A stretch of DNA of 60,266 nt, taken from the NCBI RefSeq assembly GCF_005144585.1, contig NZ_SSMQ01000076.1, positions 1 through 60,266 of the forward strand, given 5' to 3'. The notes beneath the pieces are model-generated. The model did no database searches. It had not been told where the DNA came from and was given only the letters and a program-made list of their open reading frames with translations. Positions 46,801 through 58,300 of the stretch are shown piece by piece (the first letter of the stretch is position 1; each line of letters starts with the position of its first letter). This stretch comes from Polyangium fumosum. Lineage in GTDB: Bacteria; Myxococcota_A; Polyangia; Polyangiales; Polyangiaceae. The translations under genes and the position numbers were made by a program.

Positions 46801-49357
46801 CGGTGCGCTCGCCGTGCCGCAATGCCTCCTCGATCGCCGGCACCAGGATCGGATGCGGGCTCATCTCCACGAACAGCGTGTGGTCTTCCTGCAGGAGGCG
46901 CTGCACGCTCTGGGAAAACAGCACCGGGGCTCGCAGGTTGCGACCCCAGTACTCGGCGGTGAGCTCCGGGCCCGAGGTCACCGCGCCCGTGACGGTGGAG
47001 TACATCGGGATGCGGGCAGCACGCGGCGATAGCGCTGCAAGCGAATCCACGATGTCCCGAAGCAGCGGATCCATTTGAGGGCTGTGCGAGGCGACGTCGA
47101 CCTTGATCATCCGGCAAAACACGCCCTCTTGCGTGAGCCGGGCGGCCACCTCGTCGAGCGCGCGGGGATCCCCGGAGAGGACCGTGGACCGCGGACTGTT
47201 GCTGACGGCCACCGACAACCGATCCTCGAAGCCCCGAATCGCCGCCTCCGCCTCCGGAAGCGAGAGCTCCACGAGCGCCATCGCGCCCTGGCCGCTCACC
47301 CGACGCAGCAGCTTGCTGCGACGGCAGATGATCCGCGCAGCGTCCTCGAGGCTGAGCGCACCGGAGACGTGCGCGGCGGCGACCTCCCCCATGCTGTGGC
47401 CGACCACGGCGTCCGGCTCCACGCCCCACGATCGCCACAATGCCGTGAGGGCCACCTCAATCGCAAAAAGCGCCGGCTGGACGACGTCGATCTGCGCGAG
47501 CTTGGACCTTTCGGCGTCGGCGTGGAGCTCCTCGATCACGGAGAAGCCCGATTCGCGCGCGATCGCCTGGTCACACGCATCGAGGGCGGCGCGGAAGGCC
47601 GGCTCCTCCTCCCGCAGCCGGCGCCCCATCCCTACCCATTGCGATCCCTGACCGGGATACACGAACACCACCTTCGGACGCGCGCCGGGCGTAGCATCGC
47701 CATGCACCACCCCCGCGCCAGCCTCGCCTCGCGTGAATGCCTCCAGCGATGCAGCGATCTCGTCCCGCGTCCGGCCCACCACCGCGAGCCGATGCGCGTG
47801 GTGGCTGCGCCGGACACTCGCGGTATATGCGATATCGCGTAGGCTCGTCGCCGCGCCGTCGGCCCATGCCCTACGATACGCCTCGGCCAGGGCGGCGAGT
47901 GCCTCGCGGCTCTTCGCCGAGAGCGGCAAGACGACCCACGCATCGGCGGCGGCGGACTCGCCGGCAACACGCGGCGCTTCTTCCAGGACCACATGCGCGT
48001 TGGTCCCGCTGATCCCGAACGAGCTCACCCCCGCGAGGCGCGCCTTGCCGCTCGCTCCCCATGCGAGTTTCTCCGTCGGAATGACGAACGGCATGCCATC
48101 GAGGTTGATCCGCGGATTGAGCTTCTTGAAATGTAGGTTCCCTGGAATCGCTTGGTGCTGCATGGACAGCACCACCTTGATCACCGACGCGACCCCCGCT
48201 GCTGCCTCGAGGTGGCCTACGTTGGTCTTCAGCGCCCCGAGCGCGCAGACCGAGCCGTCCAGGCGCGGCGCGCCGAGCACCGCGCCGAGCGCCTCGAGCT
48301 CGATGGGATCTCCGAGCGAGGTCCCCGTCCCGTGCGTCTCGATGTAACCGATGTCTGCGGCCGAGACCCGGGCGCTCTCCAGCGCGCTCCGCAAGAGAGC
48401 CTGCTGCGACAGCACGTTGGGCGCAGTGAGCCCCGTGGAGCGGCCATCCTGGTTCATCGCCGAGCCCCGGATCACCGCGAGGACACGATCGCCAGCGGCC
48501 ATGGCATCCGAGAGGCGCTTGAGAACGAGGACCCCGCAACCCTCGCCGCGCACGAATCCATTGGCCCGCGCGTCGAAGGTCTTGCAGCGTCCGTCAGGCG
48601 AGAGGGCACCCGTGGTCGAAATGAGGTCCGTCATCGTCGGGGAGAGCATCAGGTTGACGCCGCCCGCGAGGGCCAGCGCGCTCTCTCCGTTCCGCAAACT
48701 CTGGCAGGCGAGGTGGATCGCCACGAGCGACGAGGAACAGGCGGTATCCACCGCGAGGCTCGGCCCACGGAAATCGAGGACATAGGACAGACGTCCGGGA
48801 GGAAAGCAATGACCATTGCCGGTCACGTCGTACACGTCGCGCTTGGCGCTGCCGACGGTGGCCTTGAGAAGGGAGAAGTCATTGCTCGACATGCCCACGA
48901 ACACCCCTGTCCGGCTCCCCACGAGGCTTTCGGGGACCTGACCGGCGTGCTCCAAGGCCTCCCAGGTGACCTCGAGGAGCAATCGTTGCTGTGGGTCGAG
49001 GCTCATCGCCTCCCTCGGGGAGATCCCGAAGAACTGCGCGTCGAAGAGATCCACGTCCTTGAGGAAGGCTCCCCAGCGGACGGCGCGCGCCTCGGCGGAC
49101 ACGTCGTCGCCATCCACCGCGCCCGAGAGGCTCCAGCGCTCGGCGGGGACCTCCGTGATGGCGTCGCCGCCGCGCTCGAGCAGCTTCCAGAAGGAATTCG
49201 GCCCCGTGATGCCGCCAGGAAATCGGCAACCCATGCCGATGATGGCAATCGGCTGCGTCCGCTCGCGCTCCATGGCCTCGAGCTTCGACTCCATTTGCTT
49301 GAGGACCAGCATCGCCTCACGCAGGCGATTGGCATACTCTTGAACAGAAGCGGTCAT
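34820..49357 (-). CDS. Hybrid PKS-NRPS: KS-AT-KR-ACP / C-A-MT-PCP-E / C-A-PCP-TE
   Basis: A 4845-residue terminal megasynthase. Its ATG 49357 overlaps the upstream PKS stop as ATGA. It starts with a coiled-coil docking segment ([20 protein letters not shown]), matching acceptance from the upstream protein. Domains by approximate residue: KS 36-460 (DTACSSS), AT 560-905 ([10 protein letters not shown]), KR 1195-1385, ACP near 1508, C 1580-2030, A 2050-2945 with an N-methyltransferase inserted at about 2500-2885, PCP near 3000, E 3050-3480, C 3515-3930, A 3985-4470, PCP near 4524, TE 4590-4840 (GGWSLGG). There is no DH, so a beta-hydroxyl should remain. Release is by the TE, by hydrolysis or cyclisation. 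No known cluster is claimed. Confidence 0.93.
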   Translation of the reverse strand: MTASVQEYANRLREAMLVLKQMESKLEAMERERTQPIAIIGMGCRFPGGITGPNSFWKLLERGGDAITEVPAERWSLSGAVDGDDVSAEARAVRWGAFLKDVDLFDAQFFGISPREAMSLDPQQRLLLEVTWEALEHAGQVPESLVGSRTGVFVGMSSNDFSLLKATVGSAKRDVYDVTGNGHCFPPGRLSYVLDFRGPSLAVDTACSSSLVAIHLACQSLRNGESALALAGGVNLMLSPTMTDLISTTGALSPDGRCKTFDARANGFVRGEGCGVLVLKRLSDAMAAGDRVLAVIRGSAMNQDGRSTGLTAPNVLSQQALLRSALESARVSAADIGYIETHGTGTSLGDPIELEALGAVLGAPRLDGSVCALGALKTNVGHLEAAAGVASVIKVVLSMQHQAIPGNLHFKKLNPRINLDGMPFVIPTEKLAWGASGKARLAGVSSFGISGTNAHVVLEEAPRVAGESAAADAWVVLPLSAKSREALAALAEAYRRAWADGAATSLRDIAYTASVRRSHHAHRLAVVGRTRDEIAASLEAFTRGEAGAGVVHGDATPGARPKVVFVYPGQGSQWVGMGRRLREEEPAFRAALDACDQAIARESGFSVIEELHADAERSKLAQIDVVQPALFAIEVALTALWRSWGVEPDAVVGHSMGEVAAAHVSGALSLEDAARIICRRSKLLRRVSGQGAMALVELSLPEAEAAIRGFEDRLSVAVSNSPRSTVLSGDPRALDEVAARLTQEGVFCRMIKVDVASHSPQMDPLLRDIVDSLAALSPRAARIPMYSTVTGAVTSGPELTAEYWGRNLRAPVLFSQSVQRLLQEDHTLFVEMSPHPILVPAIEEALRHGERTGVALPSFRREQDERRELLLSFGALYAHGFAVDWKRLYPSGGQCIALPTYPFQRQRYWVEAPPPMDAAAARRLPLRDEAAGLTAESHAKSASDEEEPSDRWLYELAWHRKDRAVEAPETGAKPSTGAFLLCMDRGGAGAAVSALLEARGEACVQVLPAERYARIREGLYEVDGRDPEGYRAVLKDAFGAERPCRGVIHMGSLDATPIEQTTPETLHADQRQGTMSALHLAQALLGAGWQGLPRLLLVTRGAQPAGSAVTAPAQAPVWGIGRTLLLEHPELRCTQVDLSPKRGEDEASALLGELASMDGEDQVALREDGRYVTRLVRTSARTTNANGIEGPTIRSDGSYLITGGLGGLGLSIAQWMVEKGARHVVLVGRSKPTDAAQAAIAAMKERGAEIRVVAADVSRSADVDRMFEDIERHAPPLRGVLHAAAVIDDRMAVELTWESFEKVMGPKILGAWNLHTRSLRSGLDFFVLYSSAASLVGSPGQGNYAASNTFLDALAHHRRALGLPGLSINWGPFSEVGLAAAQQNRGERLSYRGIKSISPEEGAHVLERLLRAGLCQAGVLDLNLQKWLEFYPAAAGRPLWSTLSREGDSAKQNAGQADRVRDALMNAAPEERPALLERHIIEELGRILRLPAANIDRRAAFGSLGVDSLMSLELRNRLATSLGLKLPATLLLTHIDVASLGQSLLAQLALDASEAEASPLPVAHASETAPASEQGGWAPLSYGQRALWFLYESVPESTAYNVIPALRIRARLDVASLRRAFQQLARRHPSLRTTYALRGEEVLQRVEPSVEVPFDIVDTSGWSDQELPQRVADAAHQRLNLERGQILKVELFSRSPEDHVLLIVVHHVAVDLWSLGVIMKELSALYAAEVRGARAELPALPATYVDFARWQVDMLAGAEGQRHLEYWKKELRGELPVLHLPTDRARPPVQTYRGGLHIFSLPPELAKRIKSFARTEGTTLYTLLLAAFKVLLHRITGQGDLLVGSAVAGRSSDLFQSVVGYFVSPVVLRSNFEDDPTFRAALHRITQTVLGAIEHQDYPFLLLVEQLLPYRDPSRTPMIDVMFVLQRSHIFDEMAALALGDPNARLMLGDLEMESFSLPEREAMFDITMMMAEAKGTFFAWLQYNADLFDAATIERIAGQFVVLLESIVETPERRVSELPLLTNAERQQVISAWNETDTAYPKDRCVHELFEAQAARTPDAVAAVYGEQRISYGELDRRANRLAHHLRSLGVGPEVLVGICIERSVEMVVGLLGILKAGGAYVPLDPTYPKERLAFMLRDTRAPVVITQVRFQDRLPQHDGHVVYLEEGDTLLSDLPTSNPASGTTSRSLAYVIYTSGSTGQPKGAAIEHRSITRLVLDTDYVRIDPTDRVAQAANCAFDAATFEIWGPLLNGASIVGLSRDVTLNPQELARKLRETGITTIFLTTALFNQIARDAPQAFATARTVLFGGEMVDPGCVREVISHGAPARLLHVYGPTETTTFASWHLVENVPGDAVTVPIGRPIANTRLYVLDAHMRPVPIGVPGELYIGGPGVARGYLNQPELTAARFVEDPFSNEPGARLYKTGDVCRRSPDGALVYLRRADQQVKIRGFRIELGEIESVLLQYAGVKDAVVVAREDTPGDRRLVAYVVADRSRTAQSEKGADLASQQIQEWSALYDDLYQKPALGDDATLNTIGWESSYTRQPYAEELMRVWRDCTVARIRALEPRRVWEIGCGTGLLLLQIAPGCDAYLGTDFSEPVLQKLRPELVMRGLSHVRLERREANAFTGEDAGTYDTIILNSIVQYFPSSAYLREVIEGAVRAVGRGGRVFLGDIRNQALLEAFHASVELYRAAPDTPVATLRERWSHAVESEGELLVAPDFFRSLCDEIPRLTHAEIWLKRGRGDDEMTRYRYDVVLFVEEELEAVSIDASRQWERSDDLTSLSQWLREAKPRTAVITGIPSARVYADCHAMDLLSKDEGTAGEIAALAASAAEGAVSPESLGELGESLGYTVRLTWSAASGHSHFDALLERDAIAARPKAWRPEPAASRSTAQGTINNPLRSRQAELLVPSLRELVKRKLPEYMAPSAYVELDVLPLTPNGKVDRKALPAPSRSRSEAQGDYVAPRSAKEELLTAIWGDVLRVERVGVHDNFFMLGGDSILAIRVMSKAQQAGLALSVRQMFVHQTIAGLAGVATTAARQEADQGPVTGPVELSPIQRWFFDEDRPEPHHFNQAVLLETRERMDPRLLERAVAELVRHHDALRLRFLREGSSVRQINAGLDEKVEVVEIDLSAIAEEQQVAAIEARAAELQASLRLDEGPLLRVALLDLGPERPGRLLFIIHHLAVDSVSWRILLEDLETTYRRLRSGELPELPAKTTSFKAWSERLSAHARTDVVLRELAFWQALPAATPLPVDAVGGANTVASERRVEVALDAEETRALLQDVPSVYRTQINDVLLTALVRAFEAWTGERSLRFDLEGHGREELFSDLDVSRTVGWFTALFPVSIELPGSSPGEALKSVKEQLRRIPERGVGYGLLRYLSPESMLLSQGVEHRSPEVSFNYLGQMDASMTSSELFRWTDGPTGPLHSPKARRGHWIEINGWVAEGRLSVVWAYSENIHRRETIEALARRFMTELRALLAHCLSPEAGGRTPSDYSLAHLTQGAVDQLVGRGREVEDLYPLTPVQQGILYHILREPSSGVYFNHMTFRIAGRLDVEAFRAAWQRALDRHPILRTSFVWEGVEEPLQVVHSGVELPWVEHDLRGLTAGEKEAFRATFLAEDRARGFDPGRAPLLRCALHRLSEDEVELIWSHNHLLLDGWSMARVLKEVFDGYEAAHLRSAARLPSPRPYRDYIAWLGQQDPVRDETYWRRALEGFSEPTPLFVDRPKGSVAAPANLAPMEDRRLSADATAALDRLARTEGLTLSTLAQGAWALLLSHYSGQSDVVFGATMSGRSGGLDGIESMVGMFVNTLPVRVRVPPDVPVLSWLKQLQEQQAEMLPHAHSALSRVQGWSDVPRGRALFESLLVVENYPVDASLRQGLHGLAIKEVCTMEQTNYLLTVLVVPGPELLLRIEYAADRFDPASVARMVGHFAILMEGLAAAPSRRVAEVPLLSQGERHELLFGFNDTRTDAIVADRVHELFEAQARRTPDAVAVEFEGQELSYREVNQKANQVAHHLRSLGVGPDVNVGICVERSIAMVVGLLGILKAGGAYVPIDPLSPMKRIVSMIEDAAAPVLLTQASLAPRLPAGGARLICLDADEEVLGREPAHDPAPTGTPDSLAYIIYTSGSTGEPKGVAMPHRALVNLLTWQLRSFGGPAATRTLQFASMNFDVSFQEIFSTWSAGGTLVLLRDEERRDPLALLRKLDEARIQRAFLPPVVLQQIAEAAPREEILPRALGEIITAGEQLVITRPIIHLVRALPGCVLQNHYGPTEAHVVTAFTLPEALEPGPAPIGRPIDNAQIFILDARMEPVPVGIPGELYIGGVCLARGYWRRPELTQQKFVADPRSGEPGTRLYKTGDRARYRADGTIEFLGRADNQIKIRGFRIELGEIEVVLGQHPDIDEVVVVVHGDSPQDKRLTAYIVEREGASPTAAELRAHLQTKLPDYMIPAAFVRLPAMPLSPNGKVDRRALPAPELTRPERDANMLAPRDTTELALVRIWEEILSVHPIGVHDDFFALGGHSLLAVRLMTRIKEELGRTLPLAALLEGPTIEAMALKLRDHHASKRWSPLVTLQPSGRGRPIFFVHPLGGMVLCYADLARHLGNTRPFYALQAQGFDDGLEPLTRIEDMAAQYVEALREVQPKGPYLLGGWSLGGTIAFEMAQQLLAAGQAVDLLVLLDSVCPDAETPFVVFDTAEADVFLVAAMARGLGVSFSDAELFGLDPEARLGRVKELLAQARAISPGLDMNRLALAVKKHASAMFDYRPRHYPGRIVYLRPTQQVPPVLGRESQFLTDPSLLWAKHTAQPVEVRDVPGDHFSMVIGPHARTLADELGRCLLEVDP
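34830..35650 (-). other. Terminal type I thioesterase domain
   Basis: [18 protein letters not shown], the nucleophile GGWSLGG near residue 4655 and VPGDHFSM with the catalytic His are the classical thioesterase features. It releases the finished chain, so this protein is the last in the assembly line. Confidence 0.88.
35690..38830 (-). other. NRPS module 2: C-A-PCP, proline predicted
   Basis: The C domain has [11 protein letters not shown]; this form is usual for C domains that follow an E domain and accept a D-residue. The A pocket, read by eye from [26 protein letters not shown] and [11 protein letters not shown], is D-V-Q-F-I-A-H-V-V, which fits proline codes. The PCP is GGHSLL. Proline is the last residue before the thioesterase. 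Confidence 0.78.
38850..44650 (-). other. NRPS module 1: C-A(N-MT)-PCP-E, branched aliphatic residue predicted
   Basis: The C domain has HHVAVD. The A domain has [11 protein letters not shown], and its pocket read by eye from [24 protein letters not shown] and [10 protein letters not shown] is D-A-F-F-L-G-V-T-F, like aliphatic Ile/Val codes. The methyltransferase inserted after the A8 region has [17 protein letters not shown] for S-adenosylmethionine binding, so N-methylation is expected. The PCP is GGDSI. The E domain has [10 protein letters not shown] and EGHGREELF then VGWFT, which are epimerase motifs. The predicted unit is D-N-methyl-Ile or -Val. Confidence 0.75.
44720..49260 (-). other. 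PKS module KS-AT-KR-ACP
   Basis: The KS has DTACSSS near 48740 and the downstream His motifs ([19 protein letters not shown]). The AT has [15 protein letters not shown] and VASHSP, which suit a substituted malonyl unit (methylmalonyl or similar) better than malonyl. The KR keeps Ser (VLYSSAAS) and Tyr (GQGNYAASN), and VIDD in place of the LDD box suggests B-type stereochemistry. The ACP is GVDSLM. There is no DH or ER, so the extension unit keeps a beta-hydroxyl. Confidence 0.85.
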
Positions 49358-52300
49358 CGCAGCTTTTCCGTCTTGATACGATTCAACGATTCGTCGAACG
49401 CGGCCAGCAGCGCGTCGTCCGGGAGCTCTTCCGCATCGGCGCCCGCGTCGACCCCCCCGAGGGGCTCGACCACAGGTCCGATAACGTCTGCTGGCTCGGA
49501 TGTGTTTGCCTCTGCGCGGAACTCCATCTTGTCCAAGAGGTGATCCACGAGGGACGTGATGTTGGGATACGTGAAAAGGAGGGCCGCGGAGAGCTTGATG
49601 CCCAGGCTGACCTCCAGTCGATTGCGAAGCTCGAGGCTCATCAAGGAGTCCACACCCAGGGTGCTGAACGCGGCCAGGGGATCGATCTTCGCGGCAGGCA
49701 ATCGCAGCACCCTGCCGATTTCCTCGGCGAGGAGGCGGCCGAGCAGCGCCGGACGCTCGGCCGGCGGGGATGTCGCCAGCGTCTGCCGGAACTTGAGCGC
49801 CTCGCCCGCGCCTGGTTGCGCGCGCGTCCCTTCACGCTGGAGCTCGGACCAGAGCGGCATTCCCGCCGCGCTCGGGTAGAACTCGAGCCACTGGCGCAGG
49901 TCGAGATCGAACACCCCTATCTGGGCATGCTCCCCCGCGAGCAGGCGCTCCAGCACCTCGAGCCCGAGCGCCGGCGAGAGGCTCTTGATGCCTCGATTCA
50001 CGAGCCGCTGCTCGCGATTCTGCTGCGCCGCCGCGAGGCCCACTTCGGAGAACGGTCCCCAGTTGATCGACAGCGCCGGCAGCCCCAGCGTCCGCCGGTG
50101 ATGGGAGAACGCGTCCAGGAATGCATTGGCCGCCGCATAGTTCGCCTGGCCCGGCGCGCCTACCAGCGAGGCTGCCGAGGAGTAGAGGACGAAGAAGTCG
50201 AGCGGCCTGTGCGACGTCCGGGTGTGCAGGTTCCAAACGCCCTGCATCTTGGGACCCATGACGTTGCGGACGTGCTCCCGGGAGAGCTCCACGATGGTAT
50301 GATCCTCGAGGATTCCCGCCGCGTGCACGACACCGCGGAGCGGCGGCATGTGCTGCTCGATCTCCGCGAGCGAACGGTCCACATCCGCGCAAAGGGCGAC
50401 GTCCGCCTGGAGGACGCGCACCTCTGCGCCCGCTTCCGCCATTGCGGAGATAGCGGCCCGCGCCGCCTCGGAGGGGCCATTGCGACCGAGCAGCGCGAGA
50501 TGGCGTGCGCCCGCGCGGACCATCCACGCGGCCACGGACAAGCCGAGGCCGCCGAGACCGCCGGTGATCAGATAGCTGCCGTCCGCACGAATGCCCGATC
50601 GAGCCGCGCCCATGGATGTCGCGATCCGGGCCTCCGGATCACGCATGTCGACCACGATCTTGCCGACGTGTTGCCCCCGCGCCATCAAGCGGAACGCTTC
50701 CTCGACCCTCGACGCGGGGAATCGCTGGCAAGGAAGGGTCGCGAGCCTCCCCGCCTCGATTTCTGCCATCACCTCGCGGAGGAGGGCGCTGACGAGCGCC
50801 GGTTTTCTGTTGAGCAGGCCGCCAAGATCGATGGCGGAGTAGCTGAGGGCCTTGCGGAAATGGGAAAGGCCCATCGGGCGGTCCGCATAGATGTCGCGCT
50901 TGCCGATCTCCAGGAAGCGCCCGTCGTGCGCGAGGACCGACATGCTCTTCGTGATGGCCTCTCCCGCGAGCGAGTTCAGCACCACGTCCACGCCCTCGCC
51001 GCGCGTCGCCTCCAGCACCTCCTCCGCGAAGGAGAGCGTGCGGGAGTCCATGACGTGGCGGATTCCCATGCCGCGCAGCATCTCGCGCTTCTCGGGAGAC
51101 CCCGCGGTGGCGAAGATCTCCGCGCCGAGCAGCTTCGCAATCTGGATGGCGGCGAGGCCCGTGCCCCCCGCGGCAGAATGGATGAGCACCCGCTCGCCCG
51201 CGGAGAGGCGACCCACGTGGCGGAGGGCATACCATGCCGTCAAATAGACGACCGGGATCGCGCTCGCCTCGTCGATACCGATCGAGGAGGGCCTCGGTAC
51301 AACGAAACGAGCATCCGTGGTCACGTGGGAGCTCGCGCCCTCCAAGGCGAGCGCGATGACGTCCTGCCCGACCATCGCATCGGCGACGCCTTCCCCGACA
51401 CGAACGACGCGGCCGGCGCACTCGCTCCCGAGCGCAACGGCGCCGTCGCCCTGCCCAGGGTAGATGCCCATGGCCTTCATGACATCGATGAAGTTCAGGC
51501 TCGCGACGTCGACCTCGATCTCGACCTGCCCAGGGCCGGGCGGGCGACGCTCGATCCCCTGCAGCGTGAGGCGCTCCAGCACGCCCGGCTCCGAGATTTC
51601 GAGGCGGAATGGCCGGCCCTTCGCGGGCTCGAGCCGGCGGGCGGCGCCCGTCCCTCGATCGGATTGGAAGGAGCTCCGGACGAGGCGGGCCACCCAACGC
51701 CCCTCCTCCCGCAGCGCGACCTGATCCTCGCCATCGCTCGACAAGAGTTCCGCGAGCAGCGCCGTCGCCTCATCCGCTCCGGGCTGCGGGCTCAAATCCA
51801 GGCGCGTGCATTCCATCTCCGGATGCTCGAGCGCCAGCGTACGGCCGAATCCCCACACCGGCGCCTGCGCAATCGCCACCTCGGCCTCCGCCCCGACCGC
51901 CTGAGCTCCGCGCGTCACCAACAAGAGCCGCGGCAGATCGCGCCACGCAGCGCGCAGGACCGCCTGCGCGAGGTGCAGCGCGCTCACGATCCCGAGGCGC
52001 TGGTCCTTCTCGAGCGTCTCGGCGCTCGTCGCGCCGGTCTCTGCTGCGTCCAGGCTCCACAGATGAATGACCCCACGGCAAGGCTGCTCCTTGCTGAACG
52101 CGTCGCGCAGCACGAACCGATACCCCTCGGGGTCCGAGGGGTCGACCTCGTAGAGCCCCTCGCGTACGCGCGCGGCTCGCTCCCCCGCGATCACCTGAAT
52201 GCAACGCTCGCCCAGGTCCGCGAGAAGCGCGGACAACGCCGCACCCGTTCCGCGTCGGTCCATCCACAACAGGTAGGCCCCGGGCAATGGCTCGGTGCGC

Positions 52301-55300
52301 GGCGAGGGGGGGGCGACACCGTGGTCTTTTCTTTGCCACGCAAGCGCGTACAGCCATTTCTCTTGAGGAGCCTTGCGCCCGAGCGCGCTCGGCGAGAGCG
52401 GCTGGACACGAAGCCCGTTGGCCTCTCCGAAGACCTGCCCGTCGTCGTCGAAGAGGACGATGTCGCCGCTGAAAACGCCCTCGGGGCCGCCTTCACCGTC
52501 GCGGCGGCGCGCGTGCACCCACATCTCGCGCCCAGGCCGGCGCGCGAGGCTCGCTCGCGCGAGCCCTATCGGCACATACGGCGCCGCTTCGCCCGTCGTG
52601 CCGTCCCGAACCGGAGACAGCCCGCTCACCACCTGAAAGCAGGCATCGAGCAATGCAGGGTGAATCCGGTACGAGGCGGCCTCCCGCGCGGCCCCGTCCG
52701 GCAAGCGCACGCGGCCGAGCACCTCGTCCGGCCCGATCCAGAGCTGTTCGACGCCCTGGAATTCGGGGCCATAACCAATCCTGTGCCCAGCCATCCGCTG
52801 GTAATGGTCCGCCGCGGAGACGATCGCCGGGCAGCGCGCCTGGATCGCGCTGGGGAGCTCGTGCACCAAGGCCTTGTCTGGCACGCGCTCGCCCACGCGG
52901 AGGCTCGCCGTCGCATGCCGCACCCACGCCGTGTCCGACGCGTCACGGCTCGACACCTGGAACGAAGCACGGCCAGGCCCCTGCTCCGTGAGCACCGCTT
53001 GCACCGTCCGGGCGCTCCCCTGGGGCAAGGTCAGCATCCGCTCGAAAGAAATTTCCTCGACGGCGTGCGCGCCCTCGCCATGAACCTCGGCTGCTGCGGC
53101 GAGCGCCATTTCCACGTAGGCCGCGCCCGGCAGCACCACCTCGTCCTCCACCCGATGATCGGTGAGGTACGAGCTCGATTCGATGCCGAGCGTCCGCTCC
53201 CAGAATCGCGCGCCGGGCTGGGTGACGACCGTAAAGGACGTGCCGAGCAGCGGATGGCCCGCGCCAGCGCGCGATGCACGCGGCGCGGCGACCGCCGCCT
53301 CCTCCAGCCAGTAGCGCTCTCGCTGGAATGGATACGTCGGCAGGGGGATGCACTGCCCCCCCGAGGGGTAAAACCGCTCCCATTCCACGGCGTGGCCGTT
53401 TGCGTAGAGCGCGCCCAGCGACAGGAGCAATTCCCGCTTCTCGTCCTGCTCCCTGCGCAGGGACGGCAGCGCCACCCCTCCGCGTTCGCCGCGACGCATG
53501 GTCTCCTCGATCGCGGGCGTGAGGATCGGATGTGGGCTCATCTCGACGAACAGCGCATGACCGTCCGCGAGCAGGCGCTCCACGGCCTGCGCGAAGAGCA
53601 CCGGTTCGCGGAGGTTGCGCAGCCAGTAATCGACGCCGTACATCGCGCCGTCGTTTACCTCGCCGGTGACCGTCGAATAGATCGGAACCGCGCCGGCCTG
53701 GGCCTCGACCCCACGGAGGACGTCACGGAGCTCCGGCAGAAGGAAATCCACCCGGGGGCCATGCGAAGGGACGGTGCCCTTCACCATCCGGCAGAAAACC
53801 CCTTGGCCGCGCAAGCGCTCCATCAGCTCTTCGAGCGCGGCGATTTCACCCGAGAGCACGGTGGCCCGCGCGCTGTTGCTGCCGCCGATCGAGATCCGGC
53901 CGTCATACGGCGAGATTGCCTGCGCGGCCTCGGAGACGGTCATCTCCACGAGCGCCATGGCCCCGCGGCCGATGAGCTTCTTGAGGAGCCGACTCCGGCG
54001 GCACACGACGCTCGCCGCGCTCTCCAGGGACATCGCACCCGCGACGTGCGCCGCCGCGATCTCGCCCATGCTATGGCCCACGACCGCGTCGGGCTCGACC
54101 CCCCACGCGCGCCATAGTGCCGACAGCGCGACCGACATCGAGAACAGGACCGGCTGGACGACGTCGATTTCCGCGAGCCGAGAGCGATCTGCGGCCGCGT
54201 GCAGCTCTTCGATGACCGAGACGCCGGACTCTTGCGCGATGGCGCGATCACACGCCTCCACGGCGGCGCGGAAGACCGGCTCTTCCCTGAAGAGCTCGCG
54301 TCCCATGCCGAGCCATTGCGCGCCTTGGCCGGGATACACGAAAACGAGCTTCGGTCGCGCGCCCGACCGCGCCTCGCCCCGTACGAGCCCAGCGGCGCGC
54401 TCACCACGCGCAAAAGCTTCCAGTGCTGTACGGAGATCGTCCCGCCCCCGGCCCACCACCGCGAGCCGGTGCGTGTGGTGGGCTCGGCGGACGCTCGCCG
54501 TGTAGGCGATATCGTCGAGACCCGCCGTCAGCTCTCCAGACAGGAAGCTCGCACATGCGCCGGCCTGGGCGGCCAGCGCCTCCGAGGTCTTCGCCGAGAG
54601 CAGCAGGACGCTCGGCCCCTCCGAGGGGGCAGATACGATCGTCCGCGGCGCGGGCGCCTCCGCCACCACCACGTGCGCATTGGTCCCGCTGAGCCCGAAC
54701 GAGCTCACCCCTGCAATGCGCGGCGCGCCGTTCCTGGGCCACGGCAGGGATTCGCTGGCCACCTTCACCGGGAGCTCGGCCCACGGAATGTGGGGGTTCG
54801 GCCCCGTGTAATGCAGCGACCGCGGGATACGATCGTGGCGGAGCGCGAGCACCGCCTTGATGAGCCCCGCCACCCCCGCGGCGGCCTCGGCGTGGCCGAA
54901 GTTCGACTTCACGGAGCCGATCACGACGGGTTGATCCGCCGGCCTCCCCTCACCCAGCACCGCGCCGAGCGCCTGCACCTCGATCGGGTCGCCCAGCGGC
55001 GTGCCCGTCCCGTGCGCCTCCACGTACCCGACCGCCGCGGGCGCCACGCCCGCCTGTTGGAGCGCGCGGCGGATCACCGCCTCCTGCGAGGGACCATTGG
55101 GGGCCGTCAAGCCATTGCTTCGCCCGTCCTGATTGACGGCCGTGCCTCGGAGCACCGCCAGGATCGGATCGCCGTCCCGCTCCGCGTCCGAGAGCCTTTT
55201 CAGCACGACGATGCCGCACCCCTCGCCGCGCACATAACCATCCGCGTCCGCCGAGAAGGTATGGCAACGCCCCGTGGGCGACACCGCCCGTACCTTGCTG

Positions 55301-58300
55301 AAGTACACCGTGGCGACGGGCGAGAGCATGAGGTTGACGCCGCCAGCGAGCGCCATCGAGCACTCACCAGCGCGGAGCGCCTGACACGCCAGATGCACCG
55401 CCACGAGCGACGACGAGCACGCCGTGTCCACCGGCACGTTCGGCCCCTTGAGCCCAAGCCAGTACGACAGGCGACCTACCGTCGTGCTATGCGCCGTCCC
55501 CAGCAGCGAATACGCATCTATCGCCTCGGGCTGCGATAGCGCCATCGTCTGGTATTCGTTGCTGCATATCCCCATGTACACGCCCGTGTCGCTTCCCAGC
55601 AGCCGCGACGGCGTTTGCCCTGCACGCTCCAGCGCCTCCCAGCTCACCTCCAGCAGCAGCCTCTGCTGCGGATCGATGCTCGCTGCCTCCCGCGGCGAGA
55701 TCTCGAAGAACCCCGGGTCGAAACCATCCACTCCATCGAGAAACCCGCCCCACCGTGTCGTCATCTTCCCCGGCGCGTCAGGATCTGGATCGTAATAGGC
55801 GTCGATGTCCCAACGCTCTTTGGGCACCTCGCCGATCGCATCCACGCCCTCGTCCAGCAAGCGCCAGAAGCTATCGAGGTCCTTCACGCCTCCTGGATAT
55901 CGGCATCCGATTCCCACGATCGCGATCGGCTCCTCCGTCGACACCGACACCGCTGCGGGCGCCGCTGCGCTTTTGCTCTCTGCCGGCTGGAGCTGGCCGA
56001 GCAGATACCGCGCAAGTGCCTCCACCGTCGGGTGATCGAATACCAGCGTCGCCGGCAGCGTCCTGCCCACACGCGCGGCGAGCGCGTTGCGCAGCTCCAC
56101 CGCCATCATCGAGTCGAGCCCCAGCTCCCTCAACGGGCGCTCCGAGGGCACGTCACTCGGCGCTCCCAGCGCCAACACCTTCGCGATTTCGGCACGGACC
56201 GATGCTGCCATCTCCCCGAGCCGCGCCTCCGGCGCCATCCCGAGGAGCGACGCGGCCCACCCCTTCGCCGCGGGCGCTCGCCCTGGCCGCTGCACGAGCA
56301 GACTGCGCCACAGCGGCGGCACCACGCCTGCAAGCGATTGCCGCAGCACTCGCAGATCCACCGGCAATACGCAGAGCTGCGCCTCGGGACGCGACAACGC
56401 TTGCTCCAGCAGCCGGAGACCCTCCTTGGGCAATATCGTGCCCATTCCCTGCCGCGCGAGCCGGCTCCGCTGCACCTCGTCCAGCGCCTCCGCCATGCCT
56501 CCCTCGGCCCACGCTCCCCAGTTCACGCTGAGCCCCGGCTGCCCCGAGGCACGCCGCTGCGCCGCAAGCCCGTCCAGGAACGCATTCGCTGCCGCGTAGT
56601 TGCTCTGTCCCGCTGAGCCCAGCACCGACGTCGCAGACGAAAAGAGCACGAAAAAATCAAGCGGGAGCGCCCGCGTCTCGACGTGGAGGTTCCACGCGCC
56701 GCGCACCTTCGGAGCGAGCACTCGCTCGAAGCGCTCCGGGCTCTGCTGCGTCAAAATGCCATCGTCCAAAACACCCGCCGCGTGAATCACGCCACGCAGC
56801 GGAACCTCGGGCGGCACCGCGTCGAGCAGCGCACGGACCGCCGATGCATCGGACACGTCCGCTTGTGCGACCGTGATCCGCGCACCCGCCGCACGCAGCG
56901 CCTCCACCGCGGACAGGCGCTCTCCCTCCGGCGCACGCCGGCCCACGAGCAGGATATGCCCGACGCGGTGCTCCTCCCAGAGCCACCTCGCAACGTGCAG
57001 CCCCAACGCGCCAAGCCCACCTGTGATCAGCACCGTCCCTTCCGCAACGATGGGCGACGCCACGGCCTCGCCGACAGGGAGCAGGGCGATTTTGCCGATA
57101 TGCCGGGCCTGGGCCATGAGCCGGAATGCGGCCTCGGCGTCGGTGATCGCAAACGAGCGCACCGGGAGGGGGCGCAGGTGGCCAGCGGCAAAGCCCTCCA
57201 GGATCGTCCCGAAGAGCTCCTGGATCCGCGCTGGAGCGGCCTCGAGCAGGTCGAACGCTCGATAGAGGATGCCCGGATGGACCGCCGCCACCGCCGATGG
57301 CGAGCGGAGATCGGTCTTGCCCATTTCGAGGAACCGTCCCCCGGACGCGAGCAGCTCCATCCCGGCGTCCACCAGCTCACCCGTCAGGGCATTGAGCACG
57401 ATGTCCACGCCGGCGCCCCCGGTCACCGCCCGGAACGCCTCGGCAAACGAGCGCGTTCGGGAGCTCTGGACGTGCCGCACGCCCATCGCCCGGACGACGT
57501 CCCATTTCGACGGGCTCGCCGTGGCCAGCACCTCGGCGCCCGCCCACGCGGCGACCTGCACGGCCGCCATGCCCACGCCACCCGCGGCGGCGTGGATCAG
57601 CACCCGCTCGCCGGCCCGCAGCCCCCCCAGGTCGCGCAGCGCATACAGGGCCGTCAGGAAGGCAATGGGCACCGTCGCGGCCTGCTCGGCCGAGAGACCC
57701 TGCGGCTGCCGGGCCACGAGGCGCGCGTCCACCGTCACGAACCGGCTGAAGGCCCGCGGTGCCAGCGCCATCACGGCGTCGCCTGCGGCGAGATGCGAGA
57801 CGCCCTCCCCCACGGCCGTGACGATTCCTGCGCACTCGCCGCCGAGGGGCCCGGCCTCGCCCGGATACATCCCCAGCGCATTCATCACGTCGCGGAAGTT
57901 GAGCCCCGAGGCCGTCACCCGGATCTCGACCTCACCCGCGCCAGGGGCTTGCCGCTCCGCCGCGACCAGGCAGAGCTTGTCGAGGAGGCCTCGCGCCGCC
58001 GTCTCGAGGCGATAGGATGTCGCGTCGGGGACCCCAAGGCCCGCACGCGTCGGCGTCTTGATCAGTCGCGCCGCGTGACGTTTGCCTCCGCGATAGGCCA
58101 CCTGGGACTCTCCGTCCGCAGCGCCGAGTTCTCGCCGCAGGGAGCCAATGGCATCCGGCGCCCCAGGTTCCAGGTCAATCAGCGTGCACCCGAGCTCCGG
58201 GTGCTCCAGCATCACCGCACGGCCAAGTCCCCAGAGCGGCGCCTCGGCCACCGCTACCGCCTCGCTCGCGTGCACGGCCTGCGCGCCCGCGGTCACCCAG

